From the IMG/VR virus record IMGVR_UViG_3300044626_000224, positions 1 to 60,125 of that record: a stretch of DNA of 60,125 nt; one strand, 5' to 3'. Source of the DNA: a virus. The notes under the pieces were generated by a model, which did no database searches, was not told the DNA's origin, and saw nothing but the letters and a program-made list of their open reading frames with translations. Positions 26,489 through 32,521 of the stretch are shown piece after piece (positions within the stretch are counted from its first letter, which is position 1; the number at the start of each line of letters is the position of its first letter). The translations under genes and the position numbers were made by a program.

Positions 26489-27162
26489 GCTAAAGCCTCC
26501 ACAGCTTTACGCACTTGGTATCCATGAGGATTGATCCAGACAGATGGGAGAGATGAGCGGCGATAGTTGCCGTCACACAATCCACACTCTGAACAAGACA
26601 ATCCCTTGGCATCTGCGAGACATTCGATATCGTTAACGATAGGCTCGTTACTGACAGTGAATGTCCGAAGACCAAGGTTCTTAGCATACTCCACATTGCT
26701 GGAATTGGTAGATGCCATGAAGTATCTACCATATGATTTTGCAAGTGGCGCAGGCATAGAATGCCAATCATGGAAGTATCCTGTAATCCGCTTGGCGAGC
26801 TTGGCAATGTCATATACCATTTCCAAAGGAATGTGGGATGGATTACCATATGCGCCAAAGCGGACATAGGGGACAGAGAAGAAGTCATACCACTCGCGTG
26901 TCCCCATCTGAAGGTATTCATAGGAGCCGCGCTGATATGCTCGCCAGATAGCACCGAGAGGATTGTCAGAGACATAACAACCTTGCTTGGAAGCAAACTC
27001 GCATCCATTGCATTGGTTGTCTGCATCTGGGCCTTTCCTAGATTCGGTAGGATGCATACGAGCATCCATAATCCATATCTGGACAGACTTGCCTGTCTTT
27101 CTGTTGCTACTATTCCTTGTGGCGATTACCACAATATCGTTGGTTTCATGTATAATATACAT
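26485..27162 (-). CDS. Cys-rich protein, possible metal/Fe-S binder
   Basis: A 225-residue protein starting MYIIHETNDI; a longer upstream frame would run through R3 and the next gene. Cys pairs are visible: C-N-G-C-E-F (about 51-54) with a nearby G-C-Y-V, and near the C-terminus C-S-E-C-G-L-C-D-G. Middle blocks include V-R-F-G-A-Y-G-N-P-S-H-I-P and Y-F-H-D-W-H-S-M-P. Similar Cys-rich proteins occur in diverse phages without known function. An Fe-S or zinc role is inferred. Palindrome copy 16 lies within the gene. Confidence 0.65.
   Translation of the reverse strand: MYIIHETNDIVVIATRNSSNRKTGKSVQIWIMDARMHPTESRKGPDADNQCNGCEFASKQGCYVSDNPLGAIWRAYQRGSYEYLQMGTREWYDFFSVPYVRFGAYGNPSHIPLEMVYDIAKLAKRITGYFHDWHSMPAPLAKSYGRYFMASTNSSNVEYAKNLGLRTFTVSNEPIVNDIECLADAKGLSCSECGLCDGNYRRSSLPSVWINPHGYQVRKAVEALA
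26627..26642. promoter_or_regulatory. Dispersed palindrome, copy 16 (in gene)
   Basis: ATATCGTTAACGATAG inside the Cys-rich gene; both outer bases vary, core intact. Confidence 0.78.
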
Positions 27163-27236
27163 TTGGTTTCGTGTTTTCCGACATGGTTGTATGTCAGACT
27201 GCCGCTCCCCGTTATCGTAAACGAGAAGCGGAGTGT
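27163..27236 (-). ncRNA. Structured intergenic element R3
   Basis: On the minus strand: stem 1 AGAC / GTCT and CCGCT / AGCGG around palindrome copy 17, then stem 2 GACAT-ACAACC-ATGTC, then GGAAAACACGAAACCAA to the ATG. The stem bases differ from R1 and R2 but pairing is kept. The outer pair overlaps the upstream stop codon. Confidence 0.68.
27212..27227. promoter_or_regulatory. Dispersed palindrome, copy 17 (in R3)
   Basis: TTATCGTAAACGAGAA, one arm mismatch, at the apex of R3. Confidence 0.7.
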
Positions 27237-27398
27237 CTAACTGCAAGCGTAAAAAGGGTGATATTCGCTTGCGATTGGGCGAGTCTTTAGGAAAGACGCT
27301 TTGAGTTTGCGTAAAACTCGCATTGCTTTTTCTTCCTTTTCTGGAGTATATTCCCAAATCTTTGATCGAATTCGACGGAGTTGTTTTTCGTAGTTCAT
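27237..27398 (-). CDS. Small basic protein between R4 and R3
   Basis: A 53-residue frame, M-N-Y-E-K-Q-L-R-R-I-R-S to F-Y-A-C-S, very basic and helical. It lies exactly between R4 and R3 with an A-rich leader ahead. It is shorter than usual gene-finder limits. Function unknown. Confidence 0.62.
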   Translation of the reverse strand: MNYEKQLRRIRSKIWEYTPEKEEKAMRVLRKLKASFLKTRPIASEYHPFYACS

Positions 27399-27486
27399 AA
27401 TTCTTTATTTGTTTCGTGTTTTCGCTGATTGGTTGTAATCAGCCTGCTGCCCTAATATCGTAAACGATACCAGAGCAGAGTGGCTA
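27399..27486 (-). ncRNA. Structured intergenic element R4
   Basis: On the minus strand: stem 1 AGCC / GGCT with inner TGC / GCA around palindrome copy 18, then stem 2 CTGATT-ACAACC-AATCAG, then CGAAAACACGAAACAAAT to the ATG. The 5' side overlaps the upstream stop codon TAG. Confidence 0.65.
27455..27470. promoter_or_regulatory. Dispersed palindrome, copy 18 (in R4)
   Basis: ATATCGTAAACGATAC, intact core, at the apex of R4. Confidence 0.8.
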
Positions 27487-27627
27487 ACTACGCAGGTAGC
27501 GCAGGGCGTCGATGTAGGAACGAACCCGCTTTCTGAAGTAAGGTAGATGGCGCAACCGCCAGCATTCCTTGATGGATTTTAAGGTAGCAACATGGAGTGT
27601 TACCTTGATGTCGTATGGAATAGTCAT
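27484..27627 (-). CDS. Small basic protein upstream of R4
   Basis: A 47-residue frame, M-T-I-P-Y-D-I-K-V-T to A-L-R-Y-L-R-S, overlapping the previous gene by ATGA. It is Arg/Tyr-rich, with W-R-L-R-H-L-P-Y-F-R-K-R. Function unknown. Confidence 0.6.
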   Translation of the reverse strand: MTIPYDIKVTLHVATLKSIKECWRLRHLPYFRKRVRSYIDALRYLRS

Positions 27628-27863
27628 TCGATGATAAGAAGCCCCATTGTTAAGAGTTCCTCCATGCCATACACCTTGCGTTCACCGCAGCACTCACAAA
27701 GATACTTGCGAGCGTCTGGCTCAACACCATCTACTTCCTCACCGCAGGTTAAGCACCATCCGGGAGAGTCCATGCCGAACATGATTTGCTCCATCTCTTC
27801 GGTGGAAACGACAGGAACGATATACTCGTTACCTTTATCGGATACGATAGTCTTCGTAGTCAT
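27624..27863 (-). CDS. Small zinc-ribbon protein
   Basis: A 79-residue protein with two Cys pairs: C-L-T-C-G-E-E and C-E-C-C-G-E-R-K, typical of a four-Cys zinc ribbon. Small zinc ribbons of this type in phages often modulate transcription or bind host proteins. It shares one base with the previous stop (TAATG). Palindrome copy 19 lies in its 5' part. Confidence 0.68.
   Translation of the reverse strand: MTTKTIVSDKGNEYIVPVVSTEEMEQIMFGMDSPGWCLTCGEEVDGVEPDARKYLCECCGERKVYGMEELLTMGLLIIE
27835..27850. promoter_or_regulatory. Dispersed palindrome, copy 19 (in gene)
   Basis: TTATCGGATACGATAG in the first codons of the zinc-ribbon gene. Confidence 0.83.
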
Positions 27864-28099
27864 TAGAAGCCCTCCGGTTTGAATCCTTCCTCACCGCGAA
27901 GAAAGCCCTTGGAGAACGCTGTAATGCAAGCGTCAAGGACAGCGGCGGGAACATGACCATAGGTCATAACATGGGAACCATTGTGCATAACGGAATAGCC
28001 CTTGCCATTTCCAGATGCTTGGCATGAGAGTTCAAAATGAACTCCAGTGACATTAAACAGGTAATCCAACCTGTCGCGTAATAATTTTCGTGTTATCAT
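27863..28099 (-). CDS. First gene of the leftward operon
   Basis: A 78-residue protein starting MITRKLLRDR. An upstream in-frame extension would cross the conserved ACACGAAACAAATG leader and is rejected. The pattern S-V-M-H-N-G-S-H-V-M-T-Y-G-H and A-V-L-D-A-C-I-T-A-F suggests a small alpha/beta protein. It follows promoter P2 by a leader of about 190 bases. Function unknown. Confidence 0.65.
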   Translation of the reverse strand: MITRKLLRDRLDYLFNVTGVHFELSCQASGNGKGYSVMHNGSHVMTYGHVPAAVLDACITAFSKGFLRGEEGFKPEGF

Positions 28100-28293
28100 T
28101 TGTTTCGTGTGTTGTGACTCTGCGTTTGCGTTATGCTTTACGGGATTGTCACCGCTTTGAATTATCGGATACGATAACCAAATCCGCATTAACCTCGCCG
28201 TCCATAACAGACGACAAGGCCACGAAAAACCGAAACTGAAAACCTGAAATTGAAATGATCGATTGTCGTGGGAAAACTACTCTTCCCCGACTT
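28100..28293 (-). promoter_or_regulatory. Structured leader of the leftward operon (R5)
   Basis: The 5' leader between promoter P2 and the first ATG. It has a hairpin from the outer pair ACGACAA / TTGTCGT, palindrome copy 20, a GTGAC / GTCAC stem, and the end ACACACGAAACAAATG shared with R2-R4. No open frame is convincing. Stretch 28100-28404 as a whole is the divergent control region between the leftward operon and the terminase small-subunit gene. Confidence 0.55.
28162..28177. promoter_or_regulatory. Dispersed palindrome, copy 20
   Basis: TTATCGGATACGATAA, full consensus, in the leader of the leftward operon. Confidence 0.88.
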
Positions 28294-28298
28294 TCAAT

Positions 28299-28327
28299 AG
28301 TCTACCACAAGTCACCCCTTTTGTCAA
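28299..28327 (-). promoter_or_regulatory. Promoter P2 of the leftward helicase operon
   Basis: On the minus strand TTGACA (28327-28322), a 17-base spacer, TAGACT (28304-28299). The perfect -35 and exact spacing make this one of the strongest promoter calls in the window. Confidence 0.75.
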
Positions 28328-28369
28328 TAGTTTGATGTAATTATTTTACATTTAGTCAAAATATTTTTA

Positions 28370-28398
28370 TTGAATTATCGTGTCAGATAAAATACATT
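28370..28398 (+). promoter_or_regulatory. Promoter of the small-terminase-like gene, operator in spacer
   Basis: TTGAAT (28370-28375), a 17-base spacer, TACATT (28393-28398). Palindrome copy 21 fills the spacer, so a bound protein would block RNA polymerase. The ATG at 28405 lies at the expected transcription start, which implies a leaderless or near-leaderless mRNA. Confidence 0.5.
28375..28390. promoter_or_regulatory. Dispersed palindrome, copy 21 (in promoter spacer)
   Basis: TTATCGTGTCAGATAA, one arm mismatch, between the -35 and -10 boxes of the rightward promoter. Confidence 0.72.
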
Positions 28399-28404
28399 CC
28401 CGCC

Positions 28405-29004
28405 ATGAAAGCAAAGAAGCAAGTCGATGCGCGGAAGAAGTGGGACATGGATAAAGTGCGAGCGTTATACATCCAAGGGATAGAGATCGCCGACATCGTA
28501 AAGATGCCAGAATTCAATGGACTCTCACGCTTCTATGTGAAGAATGTAATGATCAAGGGCAAGTGGTCACAGCAAAGACAGCTCATCCGAACGCAATCTA
28601 CTGGATTGATAGAGAAGACGATAGTAGATGCAATGAAGGATCAAACGGAGGATCACCTGCGTTTTATGCTGAAACAGATCAGCGAGGAAAGAGCCGAGAT
28701 AGTTGCCAGAAAAAAGATGGGCAACATAAAAGACCAGCGGGAACGCTTGGAAGTGTTATCAGAATTAGATAAAACCGCGAGAAGGACGCTTGGCTTGGAT
28801 GAACAAAACATTGCAGATAAACGAGCAATGAGCGTGAACGCAATGATCAGCCTCCATATCAGACCACCAAGCAAAGCGGAAGAGGTGGAAGTAATATCCG
28901 GGCAATATGTGGAAGGGGAAAGGGGGGAACAGAACGAGGTGGAAGAGGCTATCGTTTACGATAACGAAGGGGAAGTGGAAGAAGGGGAAGAGCAAGTAGT
29001 CTGA
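28405..29004 (+). CDS. Terminase small subunit-like protein
   Basis: A 199-residue protein. Residues about 13-55 (D-K-V-R-A-L-Y-I-Q-G-I-E-I-A-D-I-V, then F-Y-V-K-N-V-M-I-K-G-K-W-S-Q-Q-R) give a helix-turn-helix followed by the basic K-G-K-W motif common in phage small terminases and terminase-like DNA-binding proteins. A helical middle and a very acidic tail follow. It would select viral DNA for packaging with the large subunit at 41463. It stands alone, 12 kb from and in the opposite direction to that gene. The role could instead be regulatory. Confidence 0.6.
   Translation: MKAKKQVDARKKWDMDKVRALYIQGIEIADIVKMPEFNGLSRFYVKNVMIKGKWSQQRQLIRTQSTGLIEKTIVDAMKDQTEDHLRFMLKQISEERAEIVARKKMGNIKDQRERLEVLSELDKTARRTLGLDEQNIADKRAMSVNAMISLHIRPPSKAEEVEVISGQYVEGERGEQNEVEEAIVYDNEGEVEEGEEQVV
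28949..28964. promoter_or_regulatory. Dispersed palindrome, copy 22 (in gene)
   Basis: CTATCGTTTACGATAA near the 3' end of the small-terminase-like gene. Confidence 0.85.
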
Positions 29005-29041
29005 GCCTATCAAATCGCAGATTATTTTTGGGCACAAAAAA

Positions 29042-29073
29042 GGGTGACACCCGAAGATGTCACCCGATTTTTT
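29042..29073. terminator. Terminator after the small-terminase-like gene
   Basis: The stem GGGTGACA / TGTCACCC (42-49 with 58-65) is followed by GATTTTTTT. An A-run on the other side makes it bidirectional between convergent units. Confidence 0.87.
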
Positions 29074-29152
29074 ATAGTAGTCTAAAGACTACGAAGGCGG
29101 CCATGACGGCCAATAGTAGAACCTTTAGTAGAACCTTTTCTTGTATACTCAT
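29072..29152 (-). CDS. Micro-membrane protein (26 aa)
   Basis: A 26-residue frame with one hydrophobic helix (V-L-L-K-V-L-L-L-A-V-M-A-A-F-V-V-F). It begins one base after the previous stop and ends at the terminator. A small membrane peptide is likely; function unknown. Confidence 0.5.
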   Translation of the reverse strand: MSIQEKVLLKVLLLAVMAAFVVFRLL

Positions 29153-29153
29153 G

Positions 29154-29915
29154 TTACTTTTTAGCTTTGAGGGTCTGAACGGCGGCAGCTGCGTCGGCAT
29201 GCATAAGAAGGTATCCGCCTAAGTTGAGCTTGGCAATCACTTGCCTTGCAATCTTCAAACGAGCCTCACCCTCTGCAATCTTCGAATATTTATCGGTATA
29301 CGATAAAAGCAGAGTCTCGAGCTTGTCGGCTTCATCCGCGAAGTTTACTGCTTTCGGTTCACTGGTTTCTTCCTGCTTTGCTGGTTTTTCTTTTGGCTGG
29401 ATTGACTCTTTCACCGCACGAGGGGATTTCCCCTCATTAAGTAATGCGACTGCTTGCTGACTGGTTTCCTCGCCCTTTAATAGCTTGGAAACCTCGCGCA
29501 GCGCATAGAGGTCTTTTACCTTGTCAATCGAAAGGCCTTTATCCTCAAATGAGGGGAGAGCTTTTGAGATACTGATAAGGTTTGGAATAGTAGAACCACT
29601 CCAGCGCAATTTGAGCTGATCAGCGTATGCCTTGCTTTGCTCCTCTGGTTTGTTTTTAAACACCCATGCGGAGAATAGGATTGCGTCTCTGATAGCAGAT
29701 TGACCAGCGTCAAGTTTGGTGACAACATAACCGACCGCGTCATCTACTGATATGTCCGCTGCTTTGCTGCTTTCCAAATATCCAAGAGAGTTTCTTTTAA
29801 ACATTTGATCGATTGCGATTGGCTCGCGCACTACGCTAAGGTTTACTGCTTTCGCTTTGTCGAGTTTCGCGTGAATATCTGCTTTGACTGCTTTTGTATT
29901 TGTAGCTGTTTTCAT
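29154..29915 (-). CDS. Putative ParB/KorB-like DNA-binding protein
   Basis: A 253-residue protein with an Ala/Lys-rich N-terminus. A helical centre follows (about 60-165: I-S-V-D-D-A-V-G-Y-V-V, then L-S-I-D-K-V-K-D-L-Y-A-L-R-E-V, then A-V-A-L-L-N-E-G-K-S-P-R-A-V-K) that resembles the helix-turn-helix core of ParB-type proteins. A Lys/Glu-rich linker and a helical C-terminus complete it. It has its own promoter (P3). It is a reasonable candidate to bind the dispersed palindromes, though homology is not certain. An upstream GTG start at 29939 is possible. Confidence 0.5.
   Translation of the reverse strand: MKTATNTKAVKADIHAKLDKAKAVNLSVVREPIAIDQMFKRNSLGYLESSKAADISVDDAVGYVVTKLDAGQSAIRDAILFSAWVFKNKPEEQSKAYADQLKLRWSGSTIPNLISISKALPSFEDKGLSIDKVKDLYALREVSKLLKGEETSQQAVALLNEGKSPRAVKESIQPKEKPAKQEETSEPKAVNFADEADKLETLLLSYTDKYSKIAEGEARLKIARQVIAKLNLGGYLLMHADAAAAVQTLKAKK
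29290..29306. promoter_or_regulatory. Dispersed palindrome, copy 23 (5-base centre)
   Basis: TTATCGGTATACGATAA with intact arms and a five-base centre, inside the ParB/KorB-like gene. Confidence 0.75.
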
Positions 29916-30087
29916 GATTTTAACTTTCGGTTTACCCACAGGCCATACGCATCAATTCAAATGTGAATCGATCATGATCATTTCATGCCTTAATGGACAG
30001 ATTGCCTGCAGATTGCCGAAAGCTAAAAAGTAAAATCAAACTGTCAGAGATCAAATTGCAAAAGGCACTGTGCCTTTCACTGTTAAG

Positions 30088-30116
30088 AGACTACCAGCAA
30101 ACAGTGCAGGCGTCAA
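30088..30116 (-). promoter_or_regulatory. Promoter P3 of the ParB/KorB-like gene
   Basis: Minus strand TTGACG (30116-30111), a 17-base spacer, TAGTCT (30093-30088). The palindrome at 30061-30077 lies just after the expected start of transcription and could be an attenuator or operator. Confidence 0.72.
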
Positions 30117-30145
30117 GAGTCTGAGTGAATTATTTTGAGATTATT

Positions 30146-30161
30146 TTCTCGTTAACGATAT
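30146..30161. promoter_or_regulatory. Dispersed palindrome, copy 24
   Basis: TTCTCGTTAACGATAT, one degenerate arm, about 30 bp upstream of the P3 -35 box. Confidence 0.65.
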
Positions 30162-30348
30162 CAGTTCTACCAAGTAGCATCCTTATATCGTCATGCAGCG
30201 ATGGAAGGAATCTCTTTTTCTATGAGTGACAGAGGCCACCGGCCACCCACCCCACACACCCCAGCGTCCAAGGCTCCATCGTGGAAACCCCTCCCCCCAT
30301 AAAAACTGCCATTTTGTATGTCAATAAAAATCTATTAACAGATGATAA

Positions 30349-30391
30349 GTCTTATGCTAATGTCTTATGCTATGCCTAATGTCTTATGCTA
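30349..30391. repeat. Three direct repeats GTCTTATGCTA
   Basis: Copies at 30349-30359, 30362-30372 and 30381-30391, with a partial unit TGCCTA between the last two. The spacing (13 and 19 bases) and AT-rich flank are iteron-like. The last copy overlaps the stop codon of the gene at 30389. Confidence 0.75.
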
Positions 30392-30931
30392 CTCACATGA
30401 GTAGATGGTATCTTGGAGTTTGAGTTTTGGGAGGGTGGGTAGGGTGTAGGAGTTATCTTGGAAGGCTACTCTATTGGTGGGTTGGATGGTTAGTCTTCCG
30501 TTGGTGAGTTCTATGAAGATGAATTCTTTGTCTTGGTCTGGGCTATCTGACCAGCCATCGTTTAGGTGGGCGGTTGAGAATAGGTAGGTTCCCTTTAGTA
30601 TGTTTGGCCCTATCTTCGTTGTTACTGGCATTCCTCTTAGTATTGGGTTTTGTAGTATGGTGAAGTTGTATGAGTAGCAGTCCCAGAGTTGGCTTTCTTC
30701 TATGCGCCAGTTTTCGAGTGCTTGTTCTTTGAATCTTACTGCGTTTGGTGGGATGTTTCTGTAGAGTGCGCCGCCGTCTCTTAGGATGACATTTATTCCC
30801 CATGCTCTACTTGGTATGGAGGTTAGTCCTATCCACATAGCTTCTACTGGCCTGATTGGTTTTTCGTGAGTGTATTCGCTGTCTATCCAGATGTAGCGAT
30901 GAGTTGGGAGTGCGCCGATTTTTGTATTCAT
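30389..30931 (-). CDS. Hypothetical protein at the end of the replication operon
   Basis: A 180-residue protein starting MNTKIGALPTHRY. A longer upstream frame crosses palindrome copy 25 and is rejected. It is rich in beta-type segments with W and P (A-M-W-I-G-L-T-S-I-P-S-R-A-W-G, then G-M-P-V-T-T-K-I-G). It is the last gene of the long leftward operon. No family is recognised. Confidence 0.65.
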   Translation of the reverse strand: MNTKIGALPTHRYIWIDSEYTHEKPIRPVEAMWIGLTSIPSRAWGINVILRDGGALYRNIPPNAVRFKEQALENWRIEESQLWDCYSYNFTILQNPILRGMPVTTKIGPNILKGTYLFSTAHLNDGWSDSPDQDKEFIFIELTNGRLTIQPTNRVAFQDNSYTLPTLPKLKLQDTIYSCE

Positions 30932-30932
30932 G

Positions 30933-30948
30933 TTATCGTTACCGATAA
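30933..30948. promoter_or_regulatory. Dispersed palindrome, copy 25
   Basis: TTATCGTTACCGATAA lies exactly between the stop of the micro-membrane gene (30949) and the ATG at 30931, a one-base gap. Confidence 0.88.
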
Positions 30949-31029
30949 TTACTTTCTGGTTGTTTCTATTATGAAGCAGGCTACTATGATAGTCCATGCT
31001 AAGATTAGTGCCATTATTTCGTCATTCAT
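30949..31029 (-). CDS. Micro-membrane protein (26 aa)
   Basis: A 26-residue frame with ATGA overlap to the deaminase gene. It has one hydrophobic helix (I-M-A-L-I-L-A-W-T-I-I-V-A-C-F-I-I) and an ending with two charges. Probably a small membrane peptide. Confidence 0.5.
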   Translation of the reverse strand: MNDEIMALILAWTIIVACFIIETTRK

Positions 31030-31538
31030 AGTCCGAGTATCTTTGCCCCGTTTGGGTAGGTTCCGCGATAGATTTCCGTCTGTGCTTTCCTTACCACAAA
31101 TACAGATGGTTTTCCGCTGTGATCCCAGTAGGAGGTTAGTGGTTCTTTCTTAAATTGGACTACTGTGACTCCCATTTTTTCTGCTATCTCTAAGGCTATT
31201 GGGTCGGATTTGTAGATTTCTTTGTAGAGGACTCTCTTTATCTTATAGGCGGCTATGGTCTTTAGGCAGTCTCTACATGGGAGTAGGGTGGATACCAGTG
31301 TCTTTCCTTCGCCCGGACTTGTATATCTCAAGGCATTCTGCTCTGCGTGGATTACGAACTTTGATCTTTCTTCTCTTGATGACCAATCTTCTTCTACACC
31401 TTGAGGGAATCCATTATACCCTACTGAGGCTATGGAGTTGTCTTCTCTTAAGATCACCGCGCCGACCTTATGCCACGGGTCTTTACTTTTCTTAGCCACT
31501 ACCTCGGCTATGCTCATTGCGTATTCATCCCAGTTCAT
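31026..31538 (-). CDS. dCMP deaminase (ComEB-like)
   Basis: A 170-residue zinc enzyme that converts dCMP to dUMP and feeds thymidylate synthesis. The catalytic H-A-E is at 64-66 and the zinc-binding P-C-R-D-C at 87-91. The length and Y-N-G-F-P-Q-G region fit the phage/ComEB deoxycytidylate deaminase family. It overlaps the glycosyltransferase-like gene by ATGA and is in the nucleotide-metabolism part of the replication operon. No thymidylate synthase was found in the window. Confidence 0.88.
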   Translation of the reverse strand: MNWDEYAMSIAEVVAKKSKDPWHKVGAVILREDNSIASVGYNGFPQGVEEDWSSREERSKFVIHAEQNALRYTSPGEGKTLVSTLLPCRDCLKTIAAYKIKRVLYKEIYKSDPIALEIAEKMGVTVVQFKKEPLTSYWDHSGKPSVFVVRKAQTEIYRGTYPNGAKILGL

Positions 31539-32521
31539 TTTGAGTTATATATTTCTAAAAAACAATTGATTCGATTTATAAATGTATGGTTGTTTTTCAC
31601 ATATTCCATTTGCTCCTTAATCAAGGGATAGTTTTTAGCATTGTTTTCTGTGTCTTTGAATAAAAGATATGGATCATTGTTATATATAATTCTTCCACTA
31701 AATAGGTCATTAACAGCTTTAGAATTTGTTGATCCAACTTGTCCATATGAGATATTTTTGAATGTGCGGCATGGGATATATCCAATATCAAGGTGGTTGC
31801 AATCTTGTGGTGTAGATTCACCGCAAGTTACCCCGCTTCCCCTAATGTCTGGGGCTATATATGAACGCTGAATAATCTCTTTATGATTTTCAACAGTTGC
31901 ATAATCTCCCCAAGGATTTTTGTTTATGAATTCAATTTCGTTGTCTTCGCAGGCTTTTTTGAATTGATTGATTTCAATTTGATTTGCTGACCATAAAGAA
32001 CCTATATACCAAACTTTTCGTTCTCGTTCTATATACATATCGTCAAAGTTAAACTCGTTTGGCAGCGTGTCAGTTGCCCATGATGTATATACAGCTTCGT
32101 ATCCAGATACGTTATTACGGAACTTTTCTCGCAGCGCATTGTCTGATGCGTTTTGTTCGTAGAATGTAACGCAATCAAGTTGCTGGCACTTTGATTTGTC
32201 TAATACGTAATCGTATGTGAAGTCTTTTGTGCCTTTCACATTGAAACGGATGTCTATCAATCTACATCCAGAACTTAAATACTTGGAAGGATTTTTGCAC
32301 ATATGAACAAAGTATGTGCTATTACTATTCAATGGTATGTTATTGTCAGCGTATCCTTCAGTTATAAATAGGCAATTGGAATAATCAAAATCGGACGGAA
32401 ATTGTCCATCGTGAAACCAATATGTTTCGTATCCAATACTTTTAAATGCCTTATACCATCCATAATGAACGTATGAATGAGTGTGACTATATAGAGGAAA
32501 TCCCCAGATTATAACTTTCAT
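31535..32521 (-). CDS. Glycosyltransferase-like protein 1
   Basis: A 328-residue protein beginning K-V-I-I-W-G-F-P-L-Y-S-H, a Rossmann-type first strand. It carries the patterns E-R-K-V-W-Y-I-G-S-L-W and Y-G-Q-V-G-S-T-N-S, compatible with a GT-B-like sugar transferase (CgeB-type). It is AT-rich compared with flanking genes, which suggests transfer. It forms an ATGA-coupled cluster with two further glycosyltransferase-like genes. The substrate is unknown; targets could be phage DNA, virion proteins or host envelope. Confidence 0.55.
   Translation of the reverse strand: MKVIIWGFPLYSHTHSYVHYGWYKAFKSIGYETYWFHDGQFPSDFDYSNCLFITEGYADNNIPLNSNSTYFVHMCKNPSKYLSSGCRLIDIRFNVKGTKDFTYDYVLDKSKCQQLDCVTFYEQNASDNALREKFRNNVSGYEAVYTSWATDTLPNEFNFDDMYIERERKVWYIGSLWSANQIEINQFKKACEDNEIEFINKNPWGDYATVENHKEIIQRSYIAPDIRGSGVTCGESTPQDCNHLDIGYIPCRTFKNISYGQVGSTNSKAVNDLFSGRIIYNNDPYLLFKDTENNAKNYPLIKEQMEYVKNNHTFINRINCFLEIYNSK

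Larger units (their letters stand above)
29940..30388. other. 449-bp non-coding control region with repeats
   Basis: No convincing gene. It contains promoter P3 for the leftward gene at 29154, a perfect 17-bp palindrome, AAAGGCACTGTGCCTTT (30061-30077), just downstream of that promoter, the direct repeat CAGATTGCC twice near 29998-30020, palindrome copy 24, and three copies of GTCTTATGCTA at the right edge. The mix of repeats, inverted repeats and AT-rich parts is compatible with a replication origin, but no defining origin motif was recognised. Confidence 0.6.
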
